Notes: a model not told the origin generated them from the letters alone. A stretch of DNA of 64,000 nucleotides from Tenuifilum thalassicum (GCF_013265555.1 NZ_CP041345.1:2216581-2280580), one strand, 5' to 3'; positions 8,842-19,417 are shown, counted from the first letter of the stretch. Numbers and translations are program-made.

Positions 8842-9837
8842 TTATGTAAAAGAAAATTTGTTCCGATAATCAAGGGGTGAACTCCCCGTAAACTTTTTAA
8901 AGATTTTTCTGAAAGCCAGCGGGTCTTCGTAGCCCACCTTATTAATAATTTGGGAAACGGTTAAGTTAGATGTTTCTAACTTTTTCTTTGCTGCCTCAAC
9001 TCGCACTCGCTGTATATATTCATGTGGTGTATTACTAGTTGCCTTTTTAAAACGACGTATTAATGTTCGTTTGCTAATAGCAAAATATTCTGACAGTAAA
9101 TCTAAAGATAGATCAACCTCATAGTTTTGCTCTATAAAATTCTGTATTTTAAGAATAAGTTCATCGGTGTGGCTTTTTTGAGTACTGAAAATGGAATAAA
9201 ACGACTGAGAGTTTTTATTAATGTCAATGAGAAGCATTTTAGCTGTATAATGCGCCACTTCAATACCACAAAACTTTTCAACCAGATAAATCATTAGGTT
9301 TTGGTAAGAGGTTGCACCTCCACAAGAATAAATGTTGCCATTATCGACTATAATCTTTTCAGGTAGCAAATCCACATCGGGATATCGTTGCCTAAATAAA
9401 TCCACAGCAATCCAATGTGTAGTTGTATTTTTCCCATTCATCAAACCTGTTTCAGCAAGAAGGAAAGCTCCAGTGCAAATACTAGCAACTTGAGAACCTT
9501 TATTGTACATATCTTTTATCCAAGGTACAAAACTATAGTTTATCTGAAGCTGCTTCTCAACATCTCCATCTAATCCTGGAATTATTATCAAATCTAACTT
9601 ATCAACATCATGAATGTTAGCATGGCAAAATATGGGATAGCCATTTGCAGTGTTTATCATTTTTGGTCCAGACGAAACAATTTGCACATCAAAAAAGGGT
9701 TTTTGCAATCCATTCATCGATTGGCAAAATTGACCTGCCTTTCTCAATATCTCCATAGGCCCAATCATGGTTAAAGGGGTACAATCTTCAAGGGCCAAAA
9801 CTCCAACTCTCATTAGTTCAGATCTTTTAATTATCAT
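8842..9837 (-). CDS. GlxA family transcriptional regulator (DJ-1/PfpI domain plus AraC-type HTH)
   Basis: A 331-residue protein. Residues about 9-200 form a DJ-1/PfpI class-I amidotransferase-like domain (RVGVLALEDCTPLTMIGPME, VASICTGAFLLAETGLMNG with the nucleophile-elbow cysteine, TTHWIAVDLFRQRYP). Residues about 225-325 form an AraC double helix-turn-helix (SLDLLSEYFAISKRTLIRRF, KVGYEDPLAFRKIFKKFTG). Such proteins are ligand-responsive regulators. ATGs at 9837 and 9813 are both possible starts. It is the first gene of the minus-strand set down to 7.7 kb and diverges from a small membrane protein gene, so it may regulate either or both. Confidence 0.9.
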   Translation of the reverse strand: MIIKRSELMRVGVLALEDCTPLTMIGPMEILRKAGQFCQSMNGLQKPFFDVQIVSSGPKMINTANGYPIFCHANIHDVDKLDLIIIPGLDGDVEKQLQINYSFVPWIKDMYNKGSQVASICTGAFLLAETGLMNGKNTTTHWIAVDLFRQRYPDVDLLPEKIIVDNGNIYSCGGATSYQNLMIYLVEKFCGIEVAHYTAKMLLIDINKNSQSFYSIFSTQKSHTDELILKIQNFIEQNYEVDLSLDLLSEYFAISKRTLIRRFKKATSNTPHEYIQRVRVEAAKKKLETSNLTVSQIINKVGYEDPLAFRKIFKKFTGSSPLDYRNKFSFT

Positions 9838-9985
9838 CAGCTAAGGTACGGATAATTTTACACGCAATACACACTTGTCACTTTTAACATATCATATTGT
9901 CATTATTAACTAACATAATTAGCGCTGATTATGCGTTAATTTGCGAAATAAATTAATTCACAAACGGTTAATAAATTCATATGCC

Positions 9986-10408
9986 ATGAGTAAAAACTTC
10001 TTCTACAGAAATGCAATTGCAGGTGCTATAATGCTAATTCTTTCCGCATTTGCTGGAATGTATATTGGAATGAACTATGATTCTAGGTTTCCTAGCGCTT
10101 ACGATGGGTATTATATGATTAAAAAGGGAGAAGCATTGATTAGGGCAGTCCATACACATGGTATGCCATTTGCCCTATACAATCTGATTTTAGCCTTTAT
10201 AATTCCTTTCCTGGGACTTACTGAAAAAACAAAAAACATCACCTCATGGTCAGGTGTGCTGATGTTAATAATGCCTCTTGCACTTTTCCTCAGGGGAATA
10301 TCATATCCTGCCACTACATTTGATTATGTAGGGTTTGTTGGTGCATTTTTCTTTGTATTAACATCGGCACTTCTACTAATTGGGTTCATAAAGAAAGTTT
10401 ACCACTAG
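9986..10408 (+). CDS. Small four-helix membrane protein, unknown
   Basis: I do not recognise this 140-residue protein. It has about four hydrophobic segments (roughly 8-28, 58-78, 85-105 and 112-135) joined by short loops. Between the first two lies a conserved-looking segment, FPSAYDGYYMIKKGEALIRA, with a histidine pair in VHTHGMPFALYN. I place the start at ATG 9986. A TTG start 45 bp upstream would add a basic, non-hydrophobic leader, which is less natural before a membrane helix. It diverges from the GlxA-type regulator and precedes a DUF2461 gene by 22 bp. Confidence 0.7.
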   Translation: MSKNFFYRNAIAGAIMLILSAFAGMYIGMNYDSRFPSAYDGYYMIKKGEALIRAVHTHGMPFALYNLILAFIIPFLGLTEKTKNITSWSGVLMLIMPLALFLRGISYPATTFDYVGFVGAFFFVLTSALLLIGFIKKVYH

Positions 10409-10430
10409 AACTGAAGAAATTTTAGGGACA

Positions 10431-11102
10431 ATGCTGAATGATAAATTTGTGACATTTTTCACAGAGTTAGAAAGAAACAATAACCGCGACTGGTTTAATC
10501 AAAACAGAAAGGTTTACGAAAAAGAATGCTTAATTCCTTTCAAGGAACTTGTATCGGAGCTAATAAGTAGAATTTCATTATTTGACAAAACCGTCTCGGG
10601 GCAAGATGTAAACAGTGCTATCTTCAGGATCAACAGAGACATACGATTTTCTAAAGACAAAACGCCATACAACACAGAGCTAAAAGCAGCCATAGTAAAA
10701 GGTGGAAGAAAATCGTTATATCCGGGATACTACCTTGCAATTGGTGCTGAAAAGAGTTATATCGGTGGAGGCTTATATAATCTTAGCAGCGAAATGCTTG
10801 AGAAGATTAGGGATTACATTGCAGAGCATCCCGAGAAATTTAAAGCGATAACCACAGATACAACCTTCGTAGAATGCCATAAAATGATTTTAGGAGATAA
10901 AAGCAAACGCCTTCCTGTTAAGTACAAGGAATTAGCAAATTCAATCCCTGAAATAGCACTAAAACAGTTTTACTACATGAGCGAGGTTAAAACATCGCAA
11001 CTTATTAATAATAAAAACATTGCAGAAACCATATTATCGAGATATTTAGCAGGATACAAACTAAACTACTTTTTGCAAAAAGCGTTATCGCAATCCGTTT
11101 AG
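10431..11102 (+). CDS. DUF2461 domain-containing protein (TIGR02453 family)
   Basis: A 223-residue soluble protein that matches DUF2461 throughout: FFTELERNNNRDWFNQNRKVYEKECLIPF at the N-terminus (positions 9-37), then NSAIFRINRDIRFSKDKTPYNT and GYYLAIG. Family members occur widely in bacteria and fungi with no settled function. The C-terminus is slightly variable. A bidirectional terminator follows directly. It probably shares a transcript with the small membrane protein upstream. Confidence 0.88.
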   Translation: MLNDKFVTFFTELERNNNRDWFNQNRKVYEKECLIPFKELVSELISRISLFDKTVSGQDVNSAIFRINRDIRFSKDKTPYNTELKAAIVKGGRKSLYPGYYLAIGAEKSYIGGGLYNLSSEMLEKIRDYIAEHPEKFKAITTDTTFVECHKMILGDKSKRLPVKYKELANSIPEIALKQFYYMSEVKTSQLINNKNIAETILSRYLAGYKLNYFLQKALSQSV

Positions 11103-11110
11103 TAAAAGAA

Positions 11111-11139
11111 AAGCCGCATGTTTATCTCATGCGGCTTTA
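11111..11139. terminator. Bidirectional terminator between DUF2461 and the ferritin-like gene
   Basis: AAGCCGCATG and CATGCGGCTT form a ten-base-pair perfect stem with a seven-base loop. The minus strand continues into TTTTCTTTTACT and the plus strand into TTAT, so the minus-strand tail is the better one. It sits between converging genes. Confidence 0.78.
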
Positions 11140-11163
11140 TTGCTATAATAAAGTAATTAAAAT

Positions 11164-11637
11164 CTAGTTCTCTCGCAAAACATATTCATCGTACTCCAGT
11201 TCAAAGCGTAGCTTATGTCTCGACTCTTCCTGTGCTAGCTGTTTGAAAAGCTCTTTATATTCAGCCTTATCAACACGGTCCGAGAGCGCCATATAGAGTT
11301 TAAAGGCCGCTTTTTCACGCTTCATAGCAAGTACAAGAGCCTGCTCATAATTCATATCCTCACGTTCCGATTCAAGAACAACATAATCAGCAACTTTTAA
11401 GTCGGCCACCTTCTCATTAGGCAAACTCACAACGCCTTCCTCCTTTATTTTTACAAGGCGAGCCTTGTGTCCCATCTCCTCTTGGGCAAACTGTTCAAAG
11501 GTTTTCTTCATGTCGTTATTTCTAGCGTTACCTGCTAGGCGGTTATAAAAATCAACAGCATCCTGTTCGCGATCTATCGCAAAGTCAAGGATATCGTCAA
11601 TGTTAGAGAACTCTTTCATGGCTTTTAGTTTTTGCAT
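11164..11637 (-). CDS. Ferritin-like diiron protein (rubrerythrin-type, no rubredoxin domain)
   Basis: A 157-residue four-helix-bundle protein with two helix pairs carrying diiron ligands: EQDAVDFYNRLA followed by EEMGHKARL, and EKAAFKLYMALS followed by EESRHKLRF. These are the ExxH pairs expected of erythrin-type diiron centres. It has no CxxC rubredoxin tail, unlike the rubrerythrin at 26 kb. Its start overlaps the 3' end of the giant NuoG-like gene by 35 bp, and a later ATG (11619) also overlaps, so it is translationally coupled. It probably protects the oxygen-sensitive redox complex or acts as a peroxidase partner; that is inference from the coupling. Confidence 0.85.
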   Translation of the reverse strand: MQKLKAMKEFSNIDDILDFAIDREQDAVDFYNRLAGNARNNDMKKTFEQFAQEEMGHKARLVKIKEEGVVSLPNEKVADLKVADYVVLESEREDMNYEQALVLAMKREKAAFKLYMALSDRVDKAEYKELFKQLAQEESRHKLRFELEYDEYVLREN

Positions 11638-14600
11638 TTATAAGTTTTTCCTCAAAATCGATATCGAAACTATTCATTAGGTAGCTACATCCCGCTTTAA
11701 ATTGAAGGGACTCGCCCTCATTGTGAGTTTGAATAAACCTCAAATCAGTTAGGGATGTGTTCTCCTGAGGAAGCAACGATAAAATTTCGGTCTGAATATC
11801 ATACACATCATTATCGGTTTTAACATCAAGTTTGTTTAGTAGTGATGCTAAAACTTCTAGCGTTGTACTTTCAACCTTGGGCTTAAGCTCTGCCCCGAAT
11901 TGTTGAATAGTATGATTTGTATTAGCAAACGAACCGCCCGATTCAAACCAAAGCGATGCTGGTATTACTACATCTGCTTCTTTAGCTGTTTCGGTCAGAA
12001 ATGTATCAACCACCACTTTAAAGGATGACTTTTGTATGAGTTCTTTTACTTTCACCTTATACTTTGCTGTTCCTATTGGGTCCTCGCCAACAATAACTAG
12101 GTTCTCAATTGCACCTTGCTCAAGCAAATCGGAAAGATTATGCGATTTTTCAGGTAAGTGATCAACCAGCCATTTCTGTTTTAGCTTATCAATATAGCTT
12201 TGATCGGAAACTAGCTGTCCACCAATTCCTAATTGAGGATTAATACCCATGTCAATTAGCCCGTGTGAGTTGTTTTTAGGTTTCAATGCAATCAGACCTC
12301 CAGTCGATTTGCCTAATTTACCAGTAATAAGCATTAGATTTCTAATCTCGGCGGCAGTATTATCGGTAACCTCTGCTTCGGCAAACAAAAGTAAAGCGCC
12401 ATAGTCGTTGTTAAACTCATTGGCAAAACGTTCAATAACTTCACGGTCGCACCCTGCTTGTGCACAAAGCTTAGCGTAATCCTCCTCAAGCAAGTTTGCG
12501 CTATAATCGCCAAATCCTTCGCAATGATCACCGATGTAAACCATGTTTTGTTTATTCCCAGCTAACAAGTAGTGGTTTACAGCCTTAATGAAATGGTAGT
12601 AGGAATCAACCTTAATTAGTTCCTGCGACCTATTGGAAAGGTTTGATTCATTGCGAGCAATAACAGTAACAGGTTTTTTCGATGCATTCACCATGTAACC
12701 TGCCACAGCATTGTACCTATTAATTTGAGTGGCAAAAAGATAGATATGGTTTGCCTTACTTATATCGGCAAACATGGCATTTTGCGTAGAGTCGACAGTA
12801 AAACCCTCACCTGTACCAAGATAATGGAAACTTCCTATATTATTTGTTTTGGCACCTGCACGAGCAAGTTTCTGTACAAGGTATTGCTCCTCGTTGGTAA
12901 GGGTTGCACCAGCAAAGAAAGCGTTGGCATCGGGTTTGGCTGATTTTATTTTTTCAGCTATTAAACTAATTGCCTCATCGTAGGAGATTTCGACAAACTT
13001 ACCGTTTACTTTTTTAAGTGGTTTTGTTAGCCTGTATATGCTATTAAATTCCCTATAACCAAATTTACCATACATGCAGAGGTTCCCATCGGCATTTACC
13101 TGACCATTAGCACCAGTTACCCGCATTAGGTATCCACCCTTATGATGGAAAGTTAACTTACACCCAACCGAGCAGTAACCACAAATGGTTTCAAACTTAT
13201 CGGTTTTAACTGGACCAGGTTTAAACGGAACATTTTCAGTAATTGCTCCAGTGGGACATGCCGAAATACACAACCCACAGGATTCGCAAGTAGTATCGGC
13301 AAGGTTATCGCCAAAAGCAGGGGCAACATAGGTATCAAAACCACGCTTTACTAGGGTTAAAGCATTTGCACCAACAACCTCTTTACAAATCCTAATGCAT
13401 CGCGAACAAAGAATACACTTATTGTTATCAATTTCAATAAAAGGATGTGAGAAGTTTACATCAAATTCTTTGTGGTCACCCATAAAACGCAGCTGGTCGG
13501 CCTGGTATGTATCGGCATGGCGCTTTAGGTCACACTCAAAATACTCCACACAACCGCACTCTAGGCAACGGGCAGTTTCATTCATAGCCTGCTCATGTGT
13601 ATAGCCAAGTTCAACTTCGTTGAAGTTGACACGTTGATTAGCATCGAGCACAGGCATCTCCTCGCGAAGCTGCTTTTGGTATCGGGTTACAAAATCATCG
13701 GTTGTTAGCTGTTTGAAATTATCCTTTTTACTGAGGAACTCCTTACGAGGTGGCACAACAGGCTGACCGGTTAAATACAAGTGGCAGCTATGTGAAGCAA
13801 GTTTAGCCTGAGCAATTGCCTCGATAATAGTTGCAGGGCCAGTTACCCCATCGCCTGCTGCAAAAACAGAGGGGATGCCAGTTTGCAATGTTTTTCTATC
13901 GGCATCAATATCGCCCCACTTATTGGCTTTTAGCTCTCCATTCTTGGCATGATTATTAACATCATCCAGAAAATCGATTTCAGTTTTCTGCCCTATTGCA
14001 GCAAGAATGTAGTCGAACTCCATTTCAAACTCAGAGCCCTCAACCGGGACAGGGCGTCTACGTCCTGATTCATCTGGTTCGCCAAGTTCCATGCGAACAA
14101 GAGTCATGGATTTAACCTTACCATCGGCGGTTTTATTAACCCTGACGGGAGCAGTTAAAAACATGTATTTAACGCCTTCGAGCTTTGATTCATGAATTTC
14201 AATTGGGTTAGCTGGCATTTCGGCTTCGGTTCTTCGATAAATGACTGTCACATCGGTGCTACCACATCTAACAGCTGTTCTACAGCAGTCCATTGCAGTG
14301 TTTCCTCCGCCAACAACAGCCACTCGTTTACCGCTAAAGTCGTAGCGTTGCCCGGTAACCTCCATGTTTCGCAGGAAATCGATACCAGAAAAAACTCCAT
14401 CGGCATCTTCCCCTTCGGCTCGAAGTAGTTGTCCCCTCTGAGAACCAATGGTAAGAATCATGGCATCGTAATTCTCTGCTATAGTTTTATAGCTCAAGTT
14501 TTTACCCAAGCGCTGATTATAGTAGATGTTCACACCCAGCTCTGTTACAGCAGCGACCTCCTTATCGATTATATCATTTGGTAATCGATATTCTGGGATT

Positions 14601-15313
14601 CCATAGCGCAACCAACCTCCAGCATGAGGCTGCGCCTCAAAAATATCGCACTGATGCCCTTTTTGTTGAAGGAAATAGGCCGCGGAAAGTCCACCTGGAC
14701 CTGCACCTATAATCGCCACCTTTTTTCCTGTTGATGGAGCTACTTTGGGTTTAAAATGCTGATTTGACTCGAGGTCGCGGTCGGCAGCAAAGCGCTTTAA
14801 GTAATCAATACCCACGCCATGCCCCTCGTCCATATAGTTTCGGCGACATGCCGCTTCGCAAGGGCGAACGCAAACCCTACCACAAATGGCAGGCAACGGG
14901 TTAACCTCCTTAATAAGCCCAATTGCTTCGCTGTATAGTCCTTTCTCAATAAGTGAGATGTATCCCTGAACATCGACGCCTGCAGGGCAACGCTCTCTAC
15001 ATGGAGCAACACAGTCGGCATAATGGTTGCTCATTATAAGGTCAAGTGCAGTTTTCCGAGCCTTATGAACTCGTTCGTTATCGGTATTAATCTTCATTCC
15101 TTCAACTACTCTAGTGGAGCAGGAAGGCTGGAGGTTGCGTTGTCCCTCTATTTCAACAACACAAACAAAGCACGACGAGTAAGGCTCTAACCTTGGATCG
15201 TTACAAAGAGTAGGAATTTCTATGCCATGGCGGCGAGCAACATCAAGGATATACTCACCTTTATGGGCCGTAATATTTTTACCGTTGAGAACTATATTGA
15301 CCAATTCGCTCAT
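11603..15313 (-). CDS. Fusion redox subunit: 2Fe-2S ferredoxin + GltD/NfnB-like FAD-NADPH domain + ferredoxin + NuoG/FdhA-like domain
   Basis: A 1236-residue chain. Residues 1-75 are a NuoG-type 2Fe-2S domain (C37, C48, C51, C65). Residues 97-165 carry an H97/C101/C105/C109 set and CGRVCVRPCEAACRR, as in GltD/NfnB. About 195-540 is the FAD (GAGPGGLSAAYF) and NADPH (GGGNTAMDCC, then YRR) module. About 625-690 has two ferredoxin clusters (CILCSRCIRICK, CESCGLCISACP). From C711 (CGYCSVGC) to the end is a molybdopterin-oxidoreductase-like domain. The formate dehydrogenase Cys/Sec position, usually just before TNEENY, is Leu805 here (ATLTNEEQY), so Mo-type catalysis is unlikely. With NuoF and NuoE it resembles the Sporomusa-type Nfn: electron-bifurcating NAD(H)/NADP(H)/ferredoxin transhydrogenation. 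Function is inferred. Confidence 0.85.
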   Translation of the reverse strand: MSELVNIVLNGKNITAHKGEYILDVARRHGIEIPTLCNDPRLEPYSSCFVCVVEIEGQRNLQPSCSTRVVEGMKINTDNERVHKARKTALDLIMSNHYADCVAPCRERCPAGVDVQGYISLIEKGLYSEAIGLIKEVNPLPAICGRVCVRPCEAACRRNYMDEGHGVGIDYLKRFAADRDLESNQHFKPKVAPSTGKKVAIIGAGPGGLSAAYFLQQKGHQCDIFEAQPHAGGWLRYGIPEYRLPNDIIDKEVAAVTELGVNIYYNQRLGKNLSYKTIAENYDAMILTIGSQRGQLLRAEGEDADGVFSGIDFLRNMEVTGQRYDFSGKRVAVVGGGNTAMDCCRTAVRCGSTDVTVIYRRTEAEMPANPIEIHESKLEGVKYMFLTAPVRVNKTADGKVKSMTLVRMELGEPDESGRRRPVPVEGSEFEMEFDYILAAIGQKTEIDFLDDVNNHAKNGELKANKWGDIDADRKTLQTGIPSVFAAGDGVTGPATIIEAIAQAKLASHSCHLYLTGQPVVPPRKEFLSKKDNFKQLTTDDFVTRYQKQLREEMPVLDANQRVNFNEVELGYTHEQAMNETARCLECGCVEYFECDLKRHADTYQADQLRFMGDHKEFDVNFSHPFIEIDNNKCILCSRCIRICKEVVGANALTLVKRGFDTYVAPAFGDNLADTTCESCGLCISACPTGAITENVPFKPGPVKTDKFETICGYCSVGCKLTFHHKGGYLMRVTGANGQVNADGNLCMYGKFGYREFNSIYRLTKPLKKVNGKFVEISYDEAISLIAEKIKSAKPDANAFFAGATLTNEEQYLVQKLARAGAKTNNIGSFHYLGTGEGFTVDSTQNAMFADISKANHIYLFATQINRYNAVAGYMVNASKKPVTVIARNESNLSNRSQELIKVDSYYHFIKAVNHYLLAGNKQNMVYIGDHCEGFGDYSANLLEEDYAKLCAQAGCDREVIERFANEFNNDYGALLLFAEAEVTDNTAAEIRNLMLITGKLGKSTGGLIALKPKNNSHGLIDMGINPQLGIGGQLVSDQSYIDKLKQKWLVDHLPEKSHNLSDLLEQGAIENLVIVGEDPIGTAKYKVKVKELIQKSSFKVVVDTFLTETAKEADVVIPASLWFESGGSFANTNHTIQQFGAELKPKVESTTLEVLASLLNKLDVKTDNDVYDIQTEILSLLPQENTSLTDLRFIQTHNEGESLQFKAGCSYLMNSFDIDFEEKLINAKTKSHERVL

Positions 15314-15349
15314 TTCAAGTCGATATTTTATTCGTTAAATAGTCAAAGA

Positions 15350-17128
15350 TTAATTTTTAGTAATGGCATCGAAACGGCAGTTATTATAGCAATCGCCACA
15401 TTTAATGCAGATATCTTGGTTAATGTGATGAACCTTTTTACGCTCACCATCAATAGCCTTTACAGGGCATTTCACTGCACAAACGGTACATCCGGTACAC
15501 TTGTTAGGATCAATTTCGTAAGTGAGCAGTTTAGTACAACTATGAGCAGGGCACTTCTTATCGCGTATATGAGCCTCATACTCATGTCGGAAATATTTTA
15601 TTGTAGTAAGAACAGGATTTGGTGCTGTTTGTCCCAATCCACAAAGCGAACTCTCTTTAACCTGAAGTGCCAATTCCTCTAGCTTTTCAATATCGCCCTC
15701 CTGACCTTCACCTTCGGTTATACGAGTAAGTATCTCAAGCATTCGCTTGGTTCCAATACGACAGAAAGTACATTTACCACACGATTCCTTTTGAGTAAAG
15801 TCGAGGAAAAACCTGGCCACATCTACCATACAGGTTGTTTCATCCATAACTACCATACCACCAGACCCCATGATAGCACCTGTGGCATTCACCTGCTCGT
15901 AATCCACCTGTATATCAATAAGATGTTCAGGAATACATCCACCCGAAGGACCACCTAGCTGAACAGCCTTAAACTTTTTATCGTTCTGGATTCCTCCACC
16001 AAGCTTATAGATAATATCACGAAGGGGGGTTCCCATAGGCACCTCAACAAGCCCGCCGTGCTTTATTTTCCCTGTTAGGGCAAATACTTTGGTTCCCTTG
16101 CTTTTTTCTGTGCCATACTTGTTGTACGATTCGGGACCGTTTGCAACAATATATGGAACATTTGCAAAGGTTTCAACATTATTAATGTTGGAGGGCCTTT
16201 GCCAAAGCCCTTTTTCTGCAGGGAATGGTGGGCGTTTCGAGGGCATTCCTCGTTTGCCCTCTATGGATGCCATAAGCGCAGTTTCCTCGCCGCAAACAAA
16301 CGCACCCGCACCTTCTTTTATATAGATATCGAGGTTAAAGCCCTGAATTCCCATAATATTCTTTCCCAGATAGCCGTGCTCACGTGCTTGATCCAACGCA
16401 ATATTTAACCGTTTGATAGCCAACGGATATTCGGCCCTGCAATAGATAACCCCTTGGTTAGCACCAATGGCATAGGCGCCAATTATCATCCCCTCAATAA
16501 CTGCATGTGGGTCGCCCTCAAGCAGAGAACGGTCCATAAAAGCACCCGGATCGCCCTCATCGGCATTACAAATAATATACTTCTCGTCGGATTGGTTGGC
16601 ACGGGCAAAGCGCCATTTCATTCCAGTAGGGAATCCACCGCCACCACGGCCCCTCAAACCAGAATCGATAATGGTTTGAATAACCTGTTCTGGAGTGATT
16701 GATTCATGTGCTAACTTTTTCAAGGCTTGATAACCACCTCGTGCCTCATACTCATGAATATTTTCAGGATCAATGTAGCCACAATTCCTTAGGGCAATTT
16801 TCACCTGACCATCGAAATAAGTTTGGTCGGGTGTTTCAAACTGGTCAGTCTTAACCACATACTCCTTTATAGGATTGTGCCCCAGCACATGCTGTTGAAT
16901 TATATCAATTGCCTTTTCCTCATCTACATCGCCATATATCATTGAACCATTCTCATCTACCACCTCAACAAGGGGCTCCCGAAAGCACATCCCAATACAA
17001 CTTGTTTTAGCCAATTCAAAATCGAGGTTATCGGCTTCTTTAAGCTCTTTAAACTTATTGTAAACCTTGTTGGCTCCAGCGGCAATGCCGCAACTACCTA
17101 AACCAACAATTACTTTTGTTTCTGCCAT
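15350..17128 (-). CDS. NuoF/HydB-like NADH-binding flavoprotein subunit
   Basis: A 592-residue subunit longer than classical NuoF. Residues about 1-95 form a thioredoxin-like 2Fe-2S domain (GLGSCGIAAGA, SCIGMCFREP). The NADH/FMN core follows (GLRGRGGGGFPTGMKW, CNADEGDPGAFMDR, GAGAFVCGEETALMASIEG). The cluster site ESCGKCTFCRIGTKRM lies near residue 445, and a C-terminal tail carries two 4Fe-4S motifs (CTGCTVCAVKCP, CIKCGDCYNNCR). This is the HydB layout of bifurcating hydrogenases and Stn-type complexes. It would be the NADH entry or exit point. It sits between the NuoE-like and fusion genes, 36 bp from the latter. Confidence 0.92.
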   Translation of the reverse strand: MAETKVIVGLGSCGIAAGANKVYNKFKELKEADNLDFELAKTSCIGMCFREPLVEVVDENGSMIYGDVDEEKAIDIIQQHVLGHNPIKEYVVKTDQFETPDQTYFDGQVKIALRNCGYIDPENIHEYEARGGYQALKKLAHESITPEQVIQTIIDSGLRGRGGGGFPTGMKWRFARANQSDEKYIICNADEGDPGAFMDRSLLEGDPHAVIEGMIIGAYAIGANQGVIYCRAEYPLAIKRLNIALDQAREHGYLGKNIMGIQGFNLDIYIKEGAGAFVCGEETALMASIEGKRGMPSKRPPFPAEKGLWQRPSNINNVETFANVPYIVANGPESYNKYGTEKSKGTKVFALTGKIKHGGLVEVPMGTPLRDIIYKLGGGIQNDKKFKAVQLGGPSGGCIPEHLIDIQVDYEQVNATGAIMGSGGMVVMDETTCMVDVARFFLDFTQKESCGKCTFCRIGTKRMLEILTRITEGEGQEGDIEKLEELALQVKESSLCGLGQTAPNPVLTTIKYFRHEYEAHIRDKKCPAHSCTKLLTYEIDPNKCTGCTVCAVKCPVKAIDGERKKVHHINQDICIKCGDCYNNCRFDAITKN

Positions 17129-17177
17129 CGTTTAATGCGTTATAATGATTTAAAAGGTTGCAAGTGCTAAAGCACTA

Positions 17178-17708
17178 TTAGCCTTTTTGCTGGGTTTCCT
17201 TAATTTTAATTTCCTTAACTATTTTTACTGCAGAGCTACCTGTTAACTTACCATAGGTCTCCTCGTCAATCATCATTACAGGAGCAAGAGAGCAACATCC
17301 AAGGCAAGCAACTGTTTCAAGTGTGAAAAGCTTATCGGGAGTAGTTTCGCCATCGTTTACTTTAAGGGCCTCTTTAAGTGCAAGCGAAATGGCATCGGCA
17401 CCTTGAACGTGGCACGCTGTCCCATGACAGACCTTAATAATATGCTTACCTACTGGTGAAAGGCGGAATTGAGCGTAAAAGGTTGCCACGCCATACATAT
17501 CGCTTAAGGTAAGGCCAGTTTCATCGGCAAGTCGTTCAAATGCAGCACGCGGAATATATCCATAAACAGACTGCACTCCCTGCAGCAAGGGAATTAGGTT
17601 CCCTTTTTTCCCCTTGTATTTCTGAATTAAGGGTTCAATTAACGATAAATCAACATCATCGGCTAAAACACCGTTACCTGATTTTTGGGGTAGTCGTTGA
17701 ACTCGCAT
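17178..17708 (-). CDS. NuoE/HydC-like 2Fe-2S subunit
   Basis: A 176-residue thioredoxin-fold ferredoxin subunit. The N-terminal helical part (IPLLQGVQSVYGYIPRAAFE, YGVATFYAQFRLSPVGKH) precedes the four-cysteine 2Fe-2S site, VCHGTACHVQGA and VACLGCCSLAPVMMI. It is the first gene of the minus-strand complex operon (E, F, fusion, ferritin-like), 49 bp before the NuoF-like gene. There are no membrane Nuo subunits nearby, so this is a soluble complex and not part of complex I. Confidence 0.92.
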   Translation of the reverse strand: MRVQRLPQKSGNGVLADDVDLSLIEPLIQKYKGKKGNLIPLLQGVQSVYGYIPRAAFERLADETGLTLSDMYGVATFYAQFRLSPVGKHIIKVCHGTACHVQGADAISLALKEALKVNDGETTPDKLFTLETVACLGCCSLAPVMMIDEETYGKLTGSSAVKIVKEIKIKETQQKG

Positions 17709-17915
17709 GGTTTTAAATTTTCAATATTTTAGGCTGATATGAAAACATGTTAATTTCTTAATACAAAAAAAAGATTTTTTTGGTATGGTTGTTCTCAATA
17801 ATGGTTAAAAACCATATAATTTTAAAGGCAAGAGCGGAACTTCAGGCATAACCACCTTACATTCCGCCCTTTACAAAATCACTAGTTAGCGCAAATATTT
17901 TTCATACTATAAGGG

Positions 17916-19277
<1,362 letters not shown>

Positions 19278-19378
19278 TTAGGTTTGGTTTGACATTAAAA
19301 ACTTGTAGAAAATTAAATGGATTTAAAGCGAAAAACAACCCATTCCATTCAAAAACAGCGTTTTACTTATCCAGCAAG

Positions 19379-19417
19379 TAAGTGATTCACTTAATTGAAA
19401 TAAGCAAATCACTTATT
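19379..19417. promoter_or_regulatory. Palindromes between gdhA and the PEP-synthase-like gene, possible operator
   Basis: TAAGTGATTCACTTA (19379-19393) is a perfect 7+1+7 palindrome. A second inverted repeat, AATAAG-N8-CTTATT (19398-19417), follows and repeats the core TCACTTA. The pair sits in the 227-bp divergent intergenic region, about 110 bp from either start, where a dimeric repressor or activator for one or both genes could bind. I cannot name the factor. Confidence 0.45.

Noticed and set aside
9941-9985. TTG start for the small membrane protein
   Set aside because: The ATG at 9986 lies directly before the first hydrophobic helix; the upstream part is basic and not signal-like.
11603-15313. 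Formate dehydrogenase alpha subunit
   Set aside because: The Cys/Sec ligand position is Leu805, a GltD-like domain is fused, and no formate-related genes are near.
15350-17708. Respiratory complex I (nuoEF)
   Set aside because: No membrane Nuo subunits are nearby and the F subunit has extra N- and C-terminal Fe-S domains as in HydB.
17834-17867. GCGGAA/TTCCGC hairpin after gdhA as a terminator
   Set aside because: Six pairs, a long loop and no T run on the minus strand; too weak to list.
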